This document shows, one piece after another, positions 48,847-58,654 of a stretch of DNA of 64,000 nucleotides (position 1 is its first letter; each line of letters starts with the position of its first letter). Position numbers and translations under genes: made by a program. This DNA comes from Vairimorpha ceranae (taxonomy: Eukaryota > Microsporidia > Nosematidae). The DNA lies in assembly GCF_000988165.1 (NCBI RefSeq), contig NW_020169304.1, positions 1 to 64,000 of the forward strand. The letters run 5' to 3'. Under the pieces are notes generated by a model. The model did not search any database. It was given only the letters and a program-made list of their open reading frames with translations, and was not told where the DNA came from.

Positions 48847-50073
48847 TTAGGCACAATTAAATATATCTAAATTCAGTAACTTCCTTAAAACACTAGATTT
48901 ACCCACTTTATTTAAAAAATGTATAACCTTAATTCTACGATCAACTATTGCACTATCTATTTTTAATATTAAAAAATTATTATTTATAGAATTCTTTTCT
49001 TTAAAATATTCTTCAAATTTATGCCAGTGAAAATTAAAAATACCATTTTTATGTAACTTTTTGGCATAGCAAAGTATCTCAAAACTGCTTTCTTGAATTA
49101 AATTAAAATAAAAAATAATCAAATTTTTAAATTTTTCATAAATTAACATATCTGATTTAAGAAATTTAGAAATTACATCTGGTATAGCAAAATCTATAAA
49201 AATTTTAGGATCATCCCCTAAAATGTATTCAAAATCTATATTATAAAAATTTCCATAACTATCTATAATCATATTATCAAGTGTTCGATCTCCTACTCCA
49301 AATAAATAACTTATAAGTAAAGATATTGCATATGTTTTTAGAAAATTATTAAGTGAATTGTAAGAATCTTTTAAGATAGTATTTCGTAGATCTTTGTAAT
49401 TTCTAAAATTCTTTATAGTTCTAGATTTTTTAATCTCAATTAAGTTTTGGTTTAAATGTATTTTACTCATTCTGTATTTAATATTTAGTATTTTAAATAT
49501 ATGATTGCTTAAGAGACTAACAAATAAATCATTTGACAGATCTGTGTTGGGTTTGTAGATGTAAGTAAATGTAATATCTTTTTTAAGTATTGTAAACTTT
49601 AAAGGAAGTGTTTTTGAATTATAAAATTTTTGCAATCTAATTTTTTTTGATTTAAATAATTTTACAAAACATCTTAAATTTGAAGTACTAGTTTCGTAAT
49701 CTTTATGTGCAATAAGTTTGTAAATCTTTGAAATATCACTCGAAATAGAACTAATATTTTTAAATTTGATATTGCAATCTAGACTAAATGTAAAATCTTG
49801 CCTGTTATTTGTAAACGTTTTAGGCATTTTAGCTTGTGCAGAAGAAAAGTATTTTTTTATGACTACAATGAATGAACTTTCAAAGTAAATATTTCTAATG
49901 TTGTTAATTTTAAATCTGTAGAATAAATTGTATATAAAACTGCAAAATTTGCATCTATTTTTTAACAGCTTATTGTTCTGACAACTTATCGCTTTCTTTT
50001 CGGTTGATAATAAATCTGAATAATCTTTATTACTAATTAAATAATTGTAAATATGTTTGTCAAGTCTCATCAT
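48847..50073 (-). CDS. VPS34: Class III phosphatidylinositol 3-kinase (Vps34), degenerate
   Basis: A ~408-residue protein, against 875 in yeast Vps34; the C2 and most helical regions are missing or unrecognisable. The kinase core is recognisable from L-P-L-K-F-T near residue 145 and from the catalytic loop G-V-G-D-R-T-L-D-N at about residue 260, followed by I-D-F-E-Y-I-L-G-D-D-P-K. Two catalytic positions differ from the family: D-R-H becomes D-R-T, and D-F-G becomes D-F-E. The K-x-G-D-D-L-R-Q-D segment is also eroded (N-T-D-L-S-N-D-L). Whether it still makes PI3P is open. The start is uncertain: ATG 50073 avoids overlap with RAD50, and an ATG at 50157 would overlap its stop. Confidence 0.75.
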   Translation of the reverse strand: MMRLDKHIYNYLISNKDYSDLLSTEKKAISCQNNKLLKNRCKFCSFIYNLFYRFKINNIRNIYFESSFIVVIKKYFSSAQAKMPKTFTNNRQDFTFSLDCNIKFKNISSISSDISKIYKLIAHKDYETSTSNLRCFVKLFKSKKIRLQKFYNSKTLPLKFTILKKDITFTYIYKPNTDLSNDLFVSLLSNHIFKILNIKYRMSKIHLNQNLIEIKKSRTIKNFRNYKDLRNTILKDSYNSLNNFLKTYAISLLISYLFGVGDRTLDNMIIDSYGNFYNIDFEYILGDDPKIFIDFAIPDVISKFLKSDMLIYEKFKNLIIFYFNLIQESSFEILCYAKKLHKNGIFNFHWHKFEEYFKEKNSINNNFLILKIDSAIVDRRIKVIHFLNKVGKSSVLRKLLNLDIFNCA

Positions 50074-50122
50074 TTTAAGTAAATAAATTAATAATTTTAA
50101 ACAAACTTTGAAACACTTCTGT

Positions 50123-53100
50123 TTATGCAGTTTCCTTAATAATAACACTATCACCATTCACATTTCTTGTAAGTCTATAATAGAAAGATAAACTTTCTCT
50201 ACACATTATTGACAAAAAATCTTCATCATGTGTAATTATAATCAATTGTAAATTAGGATTAGTCTTTGTTATATTTACTAAAGTATAGGCAAGACTTTCT
50301 ACATTTTCTTTGTCTAAATTTGTAGTAGGCTCATCAAGTGTTAAAACATTAAAATTGCAGCAAAAAACTCTACTTAAAGCCATTCTTAATAAAATATTGC
50401 CAATCATTTTTTGACCAGCACTGCTTCTATTTCTCATATCTAATTCTATATTATTTTTAACAATCATCATTTTGTAACTGTAATTTTTAGATCCATTTTC
50501 ATTGATTATCAATTTAATATAATCTATATCATTACCTTTATAACAATTAGACCACAATTCTTTAAGATTAAGATTAATTTCTTCAATTTTATTGTAGTGA
50601 TAGTCAATAATGCTTTTATCAAGAACAGTAATGCATTTATCGATATCATTGCACGATAACTCAATAATTTTATTTTCAACATATTTTTTGTTGTAAATGT
50701 GCACAACATCTTTATATTCAGTTTGTAGTTCAACTTCATAACTTTTTATTTGGTTTCTCAATTGACTGATCTCACCTTTTAGTATGTTTTTGTTCTCTAA
50801 AAGTTTATCATATTTAGTTTTCATTGTTTTTATTTTTGATTCAAGCGAGGTTAAATATTCTAATACTACATTACTAGAAGTATTAATATCTAAATTAAAT
50901 TTGCTTTTTAAGGTTTCTTCTAGCAGTTTAATTTCATTTTCTATTTTTTTAAATTTATTTAAACTTTTATAGTACGTTAAATGCTCATTGACAGACGACA
51001 GTATTTGCTTTTTGTTATTAAGCTCATCTTTCAGTCTGAACATAAGATTTTTATTTTTTTGATTATGTTCTATTTTTTCAGATAACATGTTAGGATTAAA
51101 CTCTTTAAAATTTTCTGTCAATATATTAAGTTTATGAGACAATTTATTATGTTTCTCTGTTAATTCTAGATAATTCTGTTTCTTAGAATAAAAATCATTT
51201 AATTTGTAATCAACTTCAAGTTTTTTCTTAAAAATACTGGTTTTAAGCGCCTCCATTTTTTCGTTTTTATTTTTACACTCTGTCTTTTTATCTTCATATT
51301 TTTTTTCAAGTACATTATTTCTACTAATTAATTCATCTAAATAATTCATTTGCATTTTAACATTTTTTATCTCCTTGCAAGTCTTGTACTTTTTAATATT
51401 TTTTTGAATATCTTCTAATTTAGCACAGCTTATAGGTTTTATATCTAAATTTTCTATTTCATTAAATAAATTAATATTATTCTTACATATATTAACCTCT
51501 TCCTCAAAATCTATAATTGATAGCTCAAAATCATTAATTTCATTCTTAATTGATGTTTTATAATTTTGAAGATTATCTAATAGTTCAGTTACATAGACGC
51601 AAAAATCTTGCATTTTATCTGTAGAAAATAATTTCAACATGAATTTATTATTTGTTTTTTCATTAAATTGTTGAATCCTTGAAAGTATTTCTTTTTTTAC
51701 GTTATAATTATTCTCGGAAATTTTATGTTTTCTTAAAGCTTCATTGTTAGATAAATTTATTAATTTACTTTTATACTTATCCATACTTTCTATTGATCGT
51801 TCACATAAAAAACAGCGATAATTTTTATTACTGATATCTAAAATTCTGTGTGCTATATTTAAGTCCAAATATACAGTATCTTCTGTGTTATGTGATAAGC
51901 AGGATACATTATCATAAATTTTGTCATTGTAATTTTCAAATTTTGAAGTTATGAGTATAATTAAAGATTCTAGCTCATTTAAAAGCTTATCATTTTTTCT
52001 TATTTCTATTTTTGTATTTTTAATTTTTTCTATATTAGTTTTGACATTATCAATTTCTTTAAGTTTAGTTTTGTTTCGTAACAACTTTAAAATAGAATCC
52101 CTTTTATTGATTTTTTCTTCATTAATAATCATTTCTCTTGTTAAATTAACTGCTTTCTCATATTCATTTTCTAATTTTTTAAGAATTTCATCAAGATTTT
52201 CAATTTCAAAATAATCTTTTTCTTCATATTTGAAATTTTTTAAATATTCTAAAGATTTAATTTTCTTTCTATTCTCTTCAAGCTCTAAATAATATTTGTC
52301 ACATTGGTTTTTTAAATCTGCTACAACCTTAATCTTTTTATTTAGCTCTTGATCATAACTTTTAAAAAATAATTCAAAAATATTTTTATAGTCATCTGAC
52401 TTTACATTTTGTAAACCAAGTTTAATTTTTGTTTGAAATCGATCTTTTTGATCATTTAACCATTTTTCTAGTACTGAAATATTTTCAGAGCATGTTTGCA
52501 AAGCATTTAAAATCTGTATTTTTTCTGTCTCTAGCTTATTAACTTCTTGTTGTTTTTGTTCGTAAATTTGCTTATTCTTTTCTATTGATTGAATCTCTTG
52601 TTCTTGATTTTTAATCTGTTTTTCTAAATCTATAATTTGATTATTTATAGCATCTATATCAATTGTCTTAAATAAATTATTACATTCATCTTCGGTATAT
52701 GTGATTTTAGACAGGTTTTTGAAATTAGAAATTTCTTTCTTTTTTTCAACAATAATGTTAATTTTACCTTGTTCTGTATTCAAATTAGCTAAAATGCTTG
52801 TACAATCTTTTTCGTTTTTTTCGAGAGCAGAAATATTACAAATCTTTTTTTCCAAATCTTCTTTTAATGTTGCGCATTTATTTTCTATTTCAAATTTTTT
52901 ATCTCTAGCTTTTAACAAATATGACATTTCTGTGTCTATTACCTTACTTTTCGTAGCAATTTCTTTTTTTGCTTTTTTTAAATTTTCTAAAATCTTTGAA
53001 TAACGCGTAGAAGAAAAAATTTCGTCAAATTTTTTTTTGATTGTTGCAGGTTCCGCTAAATACCACATTGTATCTTCTTGATGACAAAAAATAATATTTT

Positions 53101-53566
53101 CAAGAATACTAGTATTTATCTCCAAAATACTGCTTAAATCATCTTTATTTATTTTTCCACATGATGAGCGTAATGTATTATCAAAATCAATAATTTCTTT
53201 TGGATTGTTATTTACCCAAACATTAAATTCTAAAATTTTTTGTTCAGTCTTTTTTTGCTTTATGCTTGTTTGAATAATTTTTTGAATTACAATTTCTTTG
53301 TCATAAAAATTATGCAAATACAGTTTTATTTCAGCTTTGACTTCTGTATTATTAGCTAATCCACCATCGTAAATAAATGCACCTCCTTTTGAATTGGGTG
53401 GAAGAGTACCAGTTGTAATGTATTTAAGACATTCAATAAGTGTTGTTTTTCCCGTACCATTCTGCCCAACAATTAATGTTAATGGATGCTGAAAATCAAT
53501 AGTTTGTGCTTTATTGGGATTATAAGAACGTACACCTTTAATTACTAATTTATGTAAAAAAGTCAT
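50123..53566 (-). CDS. RAD50: RAD50 double-strand break repair ATPase
   Basis: A 1,147-residue SMC-like ATPase of the MRN/MRX complex. The N-terminal Walker A G-Q-N-G-T-G-K-T is at 34-41. Two long coiled-coil arms flank a zinc hook C-F-L-C near residue 585. The C-terminal half has the signature S-S-A-G-Q-K near 1047 and the Walker B L-T-L-D-E-P-T-T-N-L-D near 1078. The usual signature is S-G-G/S-A-G-Q-K, so the active motifs look intact. It is shorter than yeast Rad50 (1,312), with trimmed arms. GGG 53573-53575 (CCC in gene sense) supports the start. VPS34 follows on the same strand with at most a 50-bp gap. Confidence 0.94.
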   Translation of the reverse strand: MTFLHKLVIKGVRSYNPNKAQTIDFQHPLTLIVGQNGTGKTTLIECLKYITTGTLPPNSKGGAFIYDGGLANNTEVKAEIKLYLHNFYDKEIVIQKIIQTSIKQKKTEQKILEFNVWVNNNPKEIIDFDNTLRSSCGKINKDDLSSILEINTSILENIIFCHQEDTMWYLAEPATIKKKFDEIFSSTRYSKILENLKKAKKEIATKSKVIDTEMSYLLKARDKKFEIENKCATLKEDLEKKICNISALEKNEKDCTSILANLNTEQGKINIIVEKKKEISNFKNLSKITYTEDECNNLFKTIDIDAINNQIIDLEKQIKNQEQEIQSIEKNKQIYEQKQQEVNKLETEKIQILNALQTCSENISVLEKWLNDQKDRFQTKIKLGLQNVKSDDYKNIFELFFKSYDQELNKKIKVVADLKNQCDKYYLELEENRKKIKSLEYLKNFKYEEKDYFEIENLDEILKKLENEYEKAVNLTREMIINEEKINKRDSILKLLRNKTKLKEIDNVKTNIEKIKNTKIEIRKNDKLLNELESLIILITSKFENYNDKIYDNVSCLSHNTEDTVYLDLNIAHRILDISNKNYRCFLCERSIESMDKYKSKLINLSNNEALRKHKISENNYNVKKEILSRIQQFNEKTNNKFMLKLFSTDKMQDFCVYVTELLDNLQNYKTSIKNEINDFELSIIDFEEEVNICKNNINLFNEIENLDIKPISCAKLEDIQKNIKKYKTCKEIKNVKMQMNYLDELISRNNVLEKKYEDKKTECKNKNEKMEALKTSIFKKKLEVDYKLNDFYSKKQNYLELTEKHNKLSHKLNILTENFKEFNPNMLSEKIEHNQKNKNLMFRLKDELNNKKQILSSVNEHLTYYKSLNKFKKIENEIKLLEETLKSKFNLDINTSSNVVLEYLTSLESKIKTMKTKYDKLLENKNILKGEISQLRNQIKSYEVELQTEYKDVVHIYNKKYVENKIIELSCNDIDKCITVLDKSIIDYHYNKIEEINLNLKELWSNCYKGNDIDYIKLIINENGSKNYSYKMMIVKNNIELDMRNRSSAGQKMIGNILLRMALSRVFCCNFNVLTLDEPTTNLDKENVESLAYTLVNITKTNPNLQLIIITHDEDFLSIMCRESLSFYYRLTRNVNGDSVIIKETA

Positions 53567-53670
53567 TTATAAGGGTTTTAAGATTTATGCTACTTTTTTA
53601 TCAAAAAAAATTATATAAAGTTTTAAATAAATTTAAAAATATTTTTGACATAACATTTATTAGCTATTAA

Positions 53671-54438
53671 CTATAAATTCCAATTAATTGGAGATTTTCC
53701 GTTCTTTACTAAATACTCATTTGTCTTAGAAAAATGTTTACACCCAAAGAATTTATAAGCACTAAAAGGACTTGGATGTGCGGCTTCAAGTACTAAATGT
53801 TTGTGTTTATTTACATACTTACTTTTAGACCTAGCATAGTTTCCCCAAAAAATAAAAACAACGTTTTGACATGTTTCGTTAATTTTACTTAAAATTGCTT
53901 TGGTAAATATTTCCCAACCTAAATCGCTGTGTGAACCAGGTTTGTGTTGTTCGACAGTAAGTACATCATTTAAAAGTAAAACACCTTGTTTAGCCCATGC
54001 TTCCAGATTTCCATGTTTTGGAATTACAAAATCTAAAATGTCATTTTTTAACTCTTGAAAAATATTCTTTAAGCTAGGCGGTATTTTAACATTGTTGGGA
54101 ACAGAAAAGGCTAAACCCATAGCTTGATTTAAGTTGTGATATGGATCTTGCCCTAAAATAACAACTTTTGTGTCTGCTAACGGAAAAAAATACGTAAAAG
54201 TAAATATATTTTCTACTTTAGGAAAAAACACCTTACCATGAAGTTTTGTACAAAGAGTTTCAAAATAATCATCTTTAAATTCTTTTTCTAAATCAGTAAA
54301 CCAATCATGCGATATAAAATGTTTTATGTTGCATATTTTACATGTTTTAACAGATTGCTTAAGCCTACAAATATATCCCGTGCTATCAATTTTATTAACC
54401 AACAGTTCTAAATCGGTTGCTGCTTTAACTTCTTTCAT
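53671..54438 (-). CDS. UNG1: Uracil-DNA glycosylase (UNG family 1)
   Basis: A 255-residue base-excision repair enzyme that removes uracil from DNA. The water-activating motif G-Q-D-P-Y-H is at 96-101, the uracil-binding segment follows (A-M-G-L-A-F-S-V-P), then L-L-L-N-D-V-L-T-V, and the DNA-intercalation loop H-P-S-P-F-S-A is at 221-227. The usual loop is H-P-S-P-L-S-A, so Leu, which is pushed into the duplex, is replaced by Phe. There is a C-x2-C near 33-36. A CCC start signal in gene sense (GGG 54450-54452) lies about 12 bases upstream of the ATG. RAD50 lies just downstream on the same strand. Confidence 0.95.
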   Translation of the reverse strand: MKEVKAATDLELLVNKIDSTGYICRLKQSVKTCKICNIKHFISHDWFTDLEKEFKDDYFETLCTKLHGKVFFPKVENIFTFTYFFPLADTKVVILGQDPYHNLNQAMGLAFSVPNNVKIPPSLKNIFQELKNDILDFVIPKHGNLEAWAKQGVLLLNDVLTVEQHKPGSHSDLGWEIFTKAILSKINETCQNVVFIFWGNYARSKSKYVNKHKHLVLEAAHPSPFSAYKFFGCKHFSKTNEYLVKNGKSPINWNL

Positions 54439-55299
54439 TAAACCGTTGAGGGCAAAATAATTTTTTAAAAGTCACATCATCATTTGAGTATTCTTAAAAA
54501 ATATGTGAAAATAACCAAAATTTAACAAAAAGTATAATATCGTTTAGTTGTCCAAAATCAATATTTTATTTTTGTATTCAAATGTTTATAAATTATTCTG
54601 TTTTCTTATCAATTTACATAAAATTCCACATTTTCAAATTTCAAGGTAAATTAAACAGTTGCAATTTTAATCAAAACAGACCACAAATTAAATTTGATAC
54701 AAAGGATTAGTGACATTTTAGTGAACTTTACCATTTGTGTTTGTTTAATTTTTATAACTTTATGAAATAAATTAAAATAATTGGAGGAATATAATAATTA
54801 TCAAATTTACTTAAATAAATAATAAATAATTTAATCTCAAATTATTTATAATTTAAGATTAACTAAGATCTATAATAACTTAAATATAATGAAAAAGTAC
54901 ATTATGTAAAAAACATCAACTGTCACATTATTTAATTAAAAAAAACGTTTTGTTTTACAAAAAAAAGCTAATAAAAAAGTATTTTACAATCATAAATAAA
55001 CTCAAAATATTTACACGCTTTGTCAAAATTACTATAAACGATGTTAAAATTAAATATTGTAAAACATATTAAATTCTATATCATAAATATAACTTTATTT
55101 TTGCTTATTTTTGTAAAAAATTGACTTTTTACAAAATAATTAAAATTCTATATAACATTTAACCTATGGTAAAAAAATGAATTGAAACTATAAAAAGACA
55201 GTAATTGTACAAAAAGGTTTCTCTTTTTTAATTATTGAAAATCTAATTTAAATATTCTCCTTTAAGAGCAAAATTATTAAAATTATAACGGGCCCTTAA
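54439..55299. other. Intergenic region between divergent genes
   Basis: About 860 bp of very AT-rich DNA between UNG1 (minus) and the second NTT gene (plus). No gene or RNA is seen. CCC at 55293-55295 precedes the NTT2 start. Confidence 0.6.
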
Positions 55300-56760
55300 A
55301 TGACTAAGACAAAAAAATTCCCAAAAGTAAAAATATTATTGTCACTTACATTTTTAATGGCATGTGTGATTAACACATTATTGGAATTTTACAGAGAAAT
55401 CGTGATTATAACAAAACAAATTCCTTCGTCACTGTACTACATAAAGCTTTTCTTTTCACTGCCAATTATATGTCTTATGATGTCATATGTCCAAAAGGCT
55501 TTAAATGTGTACTCTATTCTTAGTATTGTGAATTTTATTATTTTTGGTTTTATTGGCATTTTTTTTCTAATTGGTTCTCTTTTAATTCCATTTGAATATA
55601 AAATCCAAAAAGGATCACAATGGGCACTAGATATTTTTTGTGATGGTAAGATGTCAGTTAGAAGCTTGATGGGCTTATCTCCTTTTTTATATATGTACAG
55701 TGAGTGGATAAGTACTTTATGTTACATCTTATCGGAGTTGTGGAGTACTCTAGTAGTTGGTTTTGCTTTATATGCGTTAGCCAATCATGCTTGTACAGAA
55801 GATGAAATGAAAGAAATTGTTCCTAATTTTTCCACAATCACCGCCATTTCAATGATTATTTCTGTAGCTTTTATTTATATAAAAGATGAATTAGCAAATA
55901 TACTTCCTGCAGGTTTGCATGATAAAATTGACGGTAGTAGTTTGTTTTTTTTGATCTTGTCTTTTGTAACTACATTAATTTACTTTTTAAAAAGTTATAT
56001 TCCTCTTAAAACTAAAGAAATAAAGGAAACTATAAATAAAGAAGAAGACAAAACGACATCCTCGTTTGATCTTTTACAATCCAAATTTTTAAGAAATATG
56101 TGTGCAGCGGCATTAATCTATGCTATTAATGCAGGATTTATTGATATGTCCTTAAAAAATTCTTTATCTACGGGAAGCAGAATTAATAATATGCCTCCGA
56201 AAGATTATTCTCAAAAATATTTAGTAACAACTTCCTTAACGATTAGTGCTGTATCATTATTTTATAACTTTGTAATCCGTGGAAATCGCATTGCATCAAG
56301 GATCTTTTATCTATCTATTGCCTCCCCTATTGCTGCTATATTTTTTACCGCTCTAATTTCAGGACTTTCTTTTTACAATTTGCGCACAGCTCCATCGGTC
56401 TTAAGAATAAATCTTGAAAATTGGTGTGCAACCATTGGATTTGCATTTTCTAAAATTACCAAATATGTTTTATTTGATTTAGCAAAAGAAATGCTTTCTA
56501 TGAGGGTGCCTGTTAAATACAGGTATAAATTTAAAAGTTTTTATGATGGTGTATGTATCAAAATTGGTAAATCTATTATCTCTTTATATGGAACTTTTTT
56601 GACGTTTATAGAAATTCCAGATATTAGACAAGTATCATACGTGTCTTTTATATTTTTAATATTTGCAAATTTTTTGTGGATCAGGAGTGTCTGTTATTTA
56701 AGTAAAAAATATAATGAATCAATTGAACAAAATTCTGAGATAGATGTTGATTTTAATTAA
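55300..56760 (+). CDS. NTT2: NTT-family nucleotide transporter 2 (divergent)
   Basis: A 486-residue multi-pass NTT transporter, shorter than NTT1 (567) because it lacks the hydrophilic N-terminus and part of the C-tail. The fold and motif order match (K-Q-I-P-S-S, W-A-L-D-I-F-C-D-G-K, K-I-T-K-Y-V-L-F-D-L-A-K-E), but family residues are altered. The conserved L-K-D of the first span reads F-Y-R-E, and the N-I-I-E-S-A-Y-K segment reads F-I-D-M-S-L-K, so Glu becomes Asp. These swaps keep charge but are unusual. It may prefer another nucleotide, or sit in another membrane (plasma membrane or mitosome). The frame is intact, so it is not a pseudogene. Confidence 0.9.
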   Translation: MTKTKKFPKVKILLSLTFLMACVINTLLEFYREIVIITKQIPSSLYYIKLFFSLPIICLMMSYVQKALNVYSILSIVNFIIFGFIGIFFLIGSLLIPFEYKIQKGSQWALDIFCDGKMSVRSLMGLSPFLYMYSEWISTLCYILSELWSTLVVGFALYALANHACTEDEMKEIVPNFSTITAISMIISVAFIYIKDELANILPAGLHDKIDGSSLFFLILSFVTTLIYFLKSYIPLKTKEIKETINKEEDKTTSSFDLLQSKFLRNMCAAALIYAINAGFIDMSLKNSLSTGSRINNMPPKDYSQKYLVTTSLTISAVSLFYNFVIRGNRIASRIFYLSIASPIAAIFFTALISGLSFYNLRTAPSVLRINLENWCATIGFAFSKITKYVLFDLAKEMLSMRVPVKYRYKFKSFYDGVCIKIGKSIISLYGTFLTFIEIPDIRQVSYVSFIFLIFANFLWIRSVCYLSKKYNESIEQNSEIDVDFN

Positions 56761-56927
56761 TTAAATAGTGATTTTATTAAAATTGTGATATCATAATATG
56801 TTTAAATAAAAAAAATATTTGTTAATGTTTTTGATTAACTACAAGAAAATTAAGTTGTTTAAATTCTAACAATTCTGTAGTTAATTAAATCAATATTTTT
56901 GTATTTAAAAAAATATTACCCCAGATT

Positions 56928-58061
56928 ATGACAGAAGAGAAATCGGTTGGTATTCTAGGTATCGAGTATCAGTTGCCATGTAACAAGATGGATGAATCTG
57001 AGGTAGCTTTTGAAATAGGTTGGGACATAAACAAAATTAAAATAGGCTTGGGTATGCATGAGGTCGGAGTAGTTGGCTACAAAGAAGATGTTGTTAGTTT
57101 AGCACTTTCTGCTGTTGAAAATCTTTTAGTTAAATATAATGTAAATGTTAAAGATGTAGGAAAAATAGAAGTAGGATCAGAATGTCATTTTGATGGTGCT
57201 AAATCAATCAAAACTTATTTACTTCAGCTATTTAAAGACAATGATTCTATAAGTGGATGTGATTCAATTAATGCTTGTTATGGAGGGACAAATGCACTTT
57301 TAAATTGTTTGGCTTGGATGGAATCTTCGTTTTGTAAACATAAGTATGCTATCGTGGTCTGTACAGATATTTCTATGTATGATGATAAACCCATTATTCC
57401 TACATCAGGTGCAGGGGCTGTAGCAATGTTAGTAGGCAGGGATCCCGTGTATAAAGTATTACCTCACACTTTATTTACTTACAGTTCTAATGAAAAAGAC
57501 TTTCTAAAACATAAATCCAGATTTTTTCCCTATGTTGAAGGTAAAGAATCAATAGAAGTGTATAAAAAAACATTTAAAAAGGTTTTTGATGGTTTAGTTG
57601 ACGATTTCTCGCATAATATTTTTGATTACATTGCTTTCCATGCTCCTTATCCAAAACTTGTTAGTAAAATTTGTAATGAATACAATATACCCCAGGAAAA
57701 GGTAGAAGATTCTTTGTTAGCAGCAAGACATAATGGTAACACTTATACGGCATCTTTGTATTTTAGTTTAATTTCGCTTATATCGAGTAAAAAAATAAAA
57801 GTGAATGATGTTGTATGTTTATTTAGTTTTGGTTCTGGATGTGTAGGATCTATCTTTTGTATTCAAAAGGTTAAAGAAGGATGTGAAATTGATGATTTTA
57901 AGGAAAGACTTGATGCAAGAAAATCTATAACGTTTGAAAAATATAAGGACATTTTAGATAACATGAGTAAATATGTGATAAAGGATGTGGAGGATGAGAA
58001 TATTAAAGGCTATGCAATTGCAAAGGAAGAAAATTATTTTAGAACTTATGAAAAATATTAA
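56928..58061 (+). CDS. Hydroxymethylglutaryl-CoA synthase
   Basis: A 377-residue enzyme that joins acetyl-CoA to acetoacetyl-CoA, the first committed step of the mevalonate/isoprenoid pathway. All catalytic residues are present: Glu of V-G-S-E-C (E85), Cys of N-A-C-Y-G-G (C117) and His of A-F-H-A-P-Y (H238), plus the G-S-G-C-V/S-G-S-I region near the end. It is shorter than the ~450-residue animal and fungal enzymes, mainly through loop losses. CCCC six bases before the ATG supports the start. Isoprenoids here would serve prenylation, dolichol and ubiquinone-like needs. Confidence 0.93.
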   Translation: MTEEKSVGILGIEYQLPCNKMDESEVAFEIGWDINKIKIGLGMHEVGVVGYKEDVVSLALSAVENLLVKYNVNVKDVGKIEVGSECHFDGAKSIKTYLLQLFKDNDSISGCDSINACYGGTNALLNCLAWMESSFCKHKYAIVVCTDISMYDDKPIIPTSGAGAVAMLVGRDPVYKVLPHTLFTYSSNEKDFLKHKSRFFPYVEGKESIEVYKKTFKKVFDGLVDDFSHNIFDYIAFHAPYPKLVSKICNEYNIPQEKVEDSLLAARHNGNTYTASLYFSLISLISSKKIKVNDVVCLFSFGSGCVGSIFCIQKVKEGCEIDDFKERLDARKSITFEKYKDILDNMSKYVIKDVEDENIKGYAIAKEENYFRTYEKY

Positions 58062-58654
58062 AATTAATTTATTGAAATGTTTTTGGAGAATAAGTTTGTG
58101 TCACAAATTGTGATTTATATAACGCAGGTAGAATCTCACATTTCGTTGTAGTTTAAAAACTAGTTGCATTTCATTTTTATTAAAGATAAAAATTACGACA
58201 TTTATTTAAATTTGTACCATTCATTTAAATTTGTACAATTCATTTTGATTTGTAAAATATTTATAATATAAATTCTTAATATTTTTTTCGTTAAATGTTT
58301 TAGTTTAACAGCTCTAAGAAAAGGATAATTTAGTATGGACAAGAAAAAAAATGTTGAGCAAAGCGTAAAAGAGATTAATCTGAGAATTAAAGAAAACATT
58401 AATGGTATTTTGTAAAGAAGTAATCTAAAAACTTTATAACTAAGAACGCTCTAAGAATCTGACGAGCCGACATTTCTCCAAAAAAAATCAATAAATAAAT
58501 TATTACGTTATAATGTTACAGTTTAGCGTATTGATAAAACATCGAATTTATCTTATTCTAAATTCATAATCTTGACAATAAAAAGTCAGCAAAATGTTTT
58601 TTAATTTATTTGTAAAAAAGAGCTAAATAAATATTTCCATAATTCTGTTCCCCC
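58062..58654. other. Intergenic region with short repeats
   Basis: About 590 bp. It includes three imperfect ~20-bp tandem units at 58200-58256 built on CATTTAAATTTGTACA. A 26-codon frame at 58335 lacks a start signal and is not called. The CCCCC run at 58650-58654 touches the next gene's ATG. Confidence 0.55.
58200..58256. repeat. Three imperfect ~20-bp tandem repeats
   Basis: Units of TTCATTTAAATTTGTACA and close variants, the third with a TTGATTTG change. Non-coding, upstream of the UTP10 gene. Confidence 0.6.

Noticed and set aside
58335..58415. 26-codon frame M-D-K-K-K-N ending G-I-L in the spacer before UTP10
   Set aside because: Too short, no CCC signal, no homology recognised.
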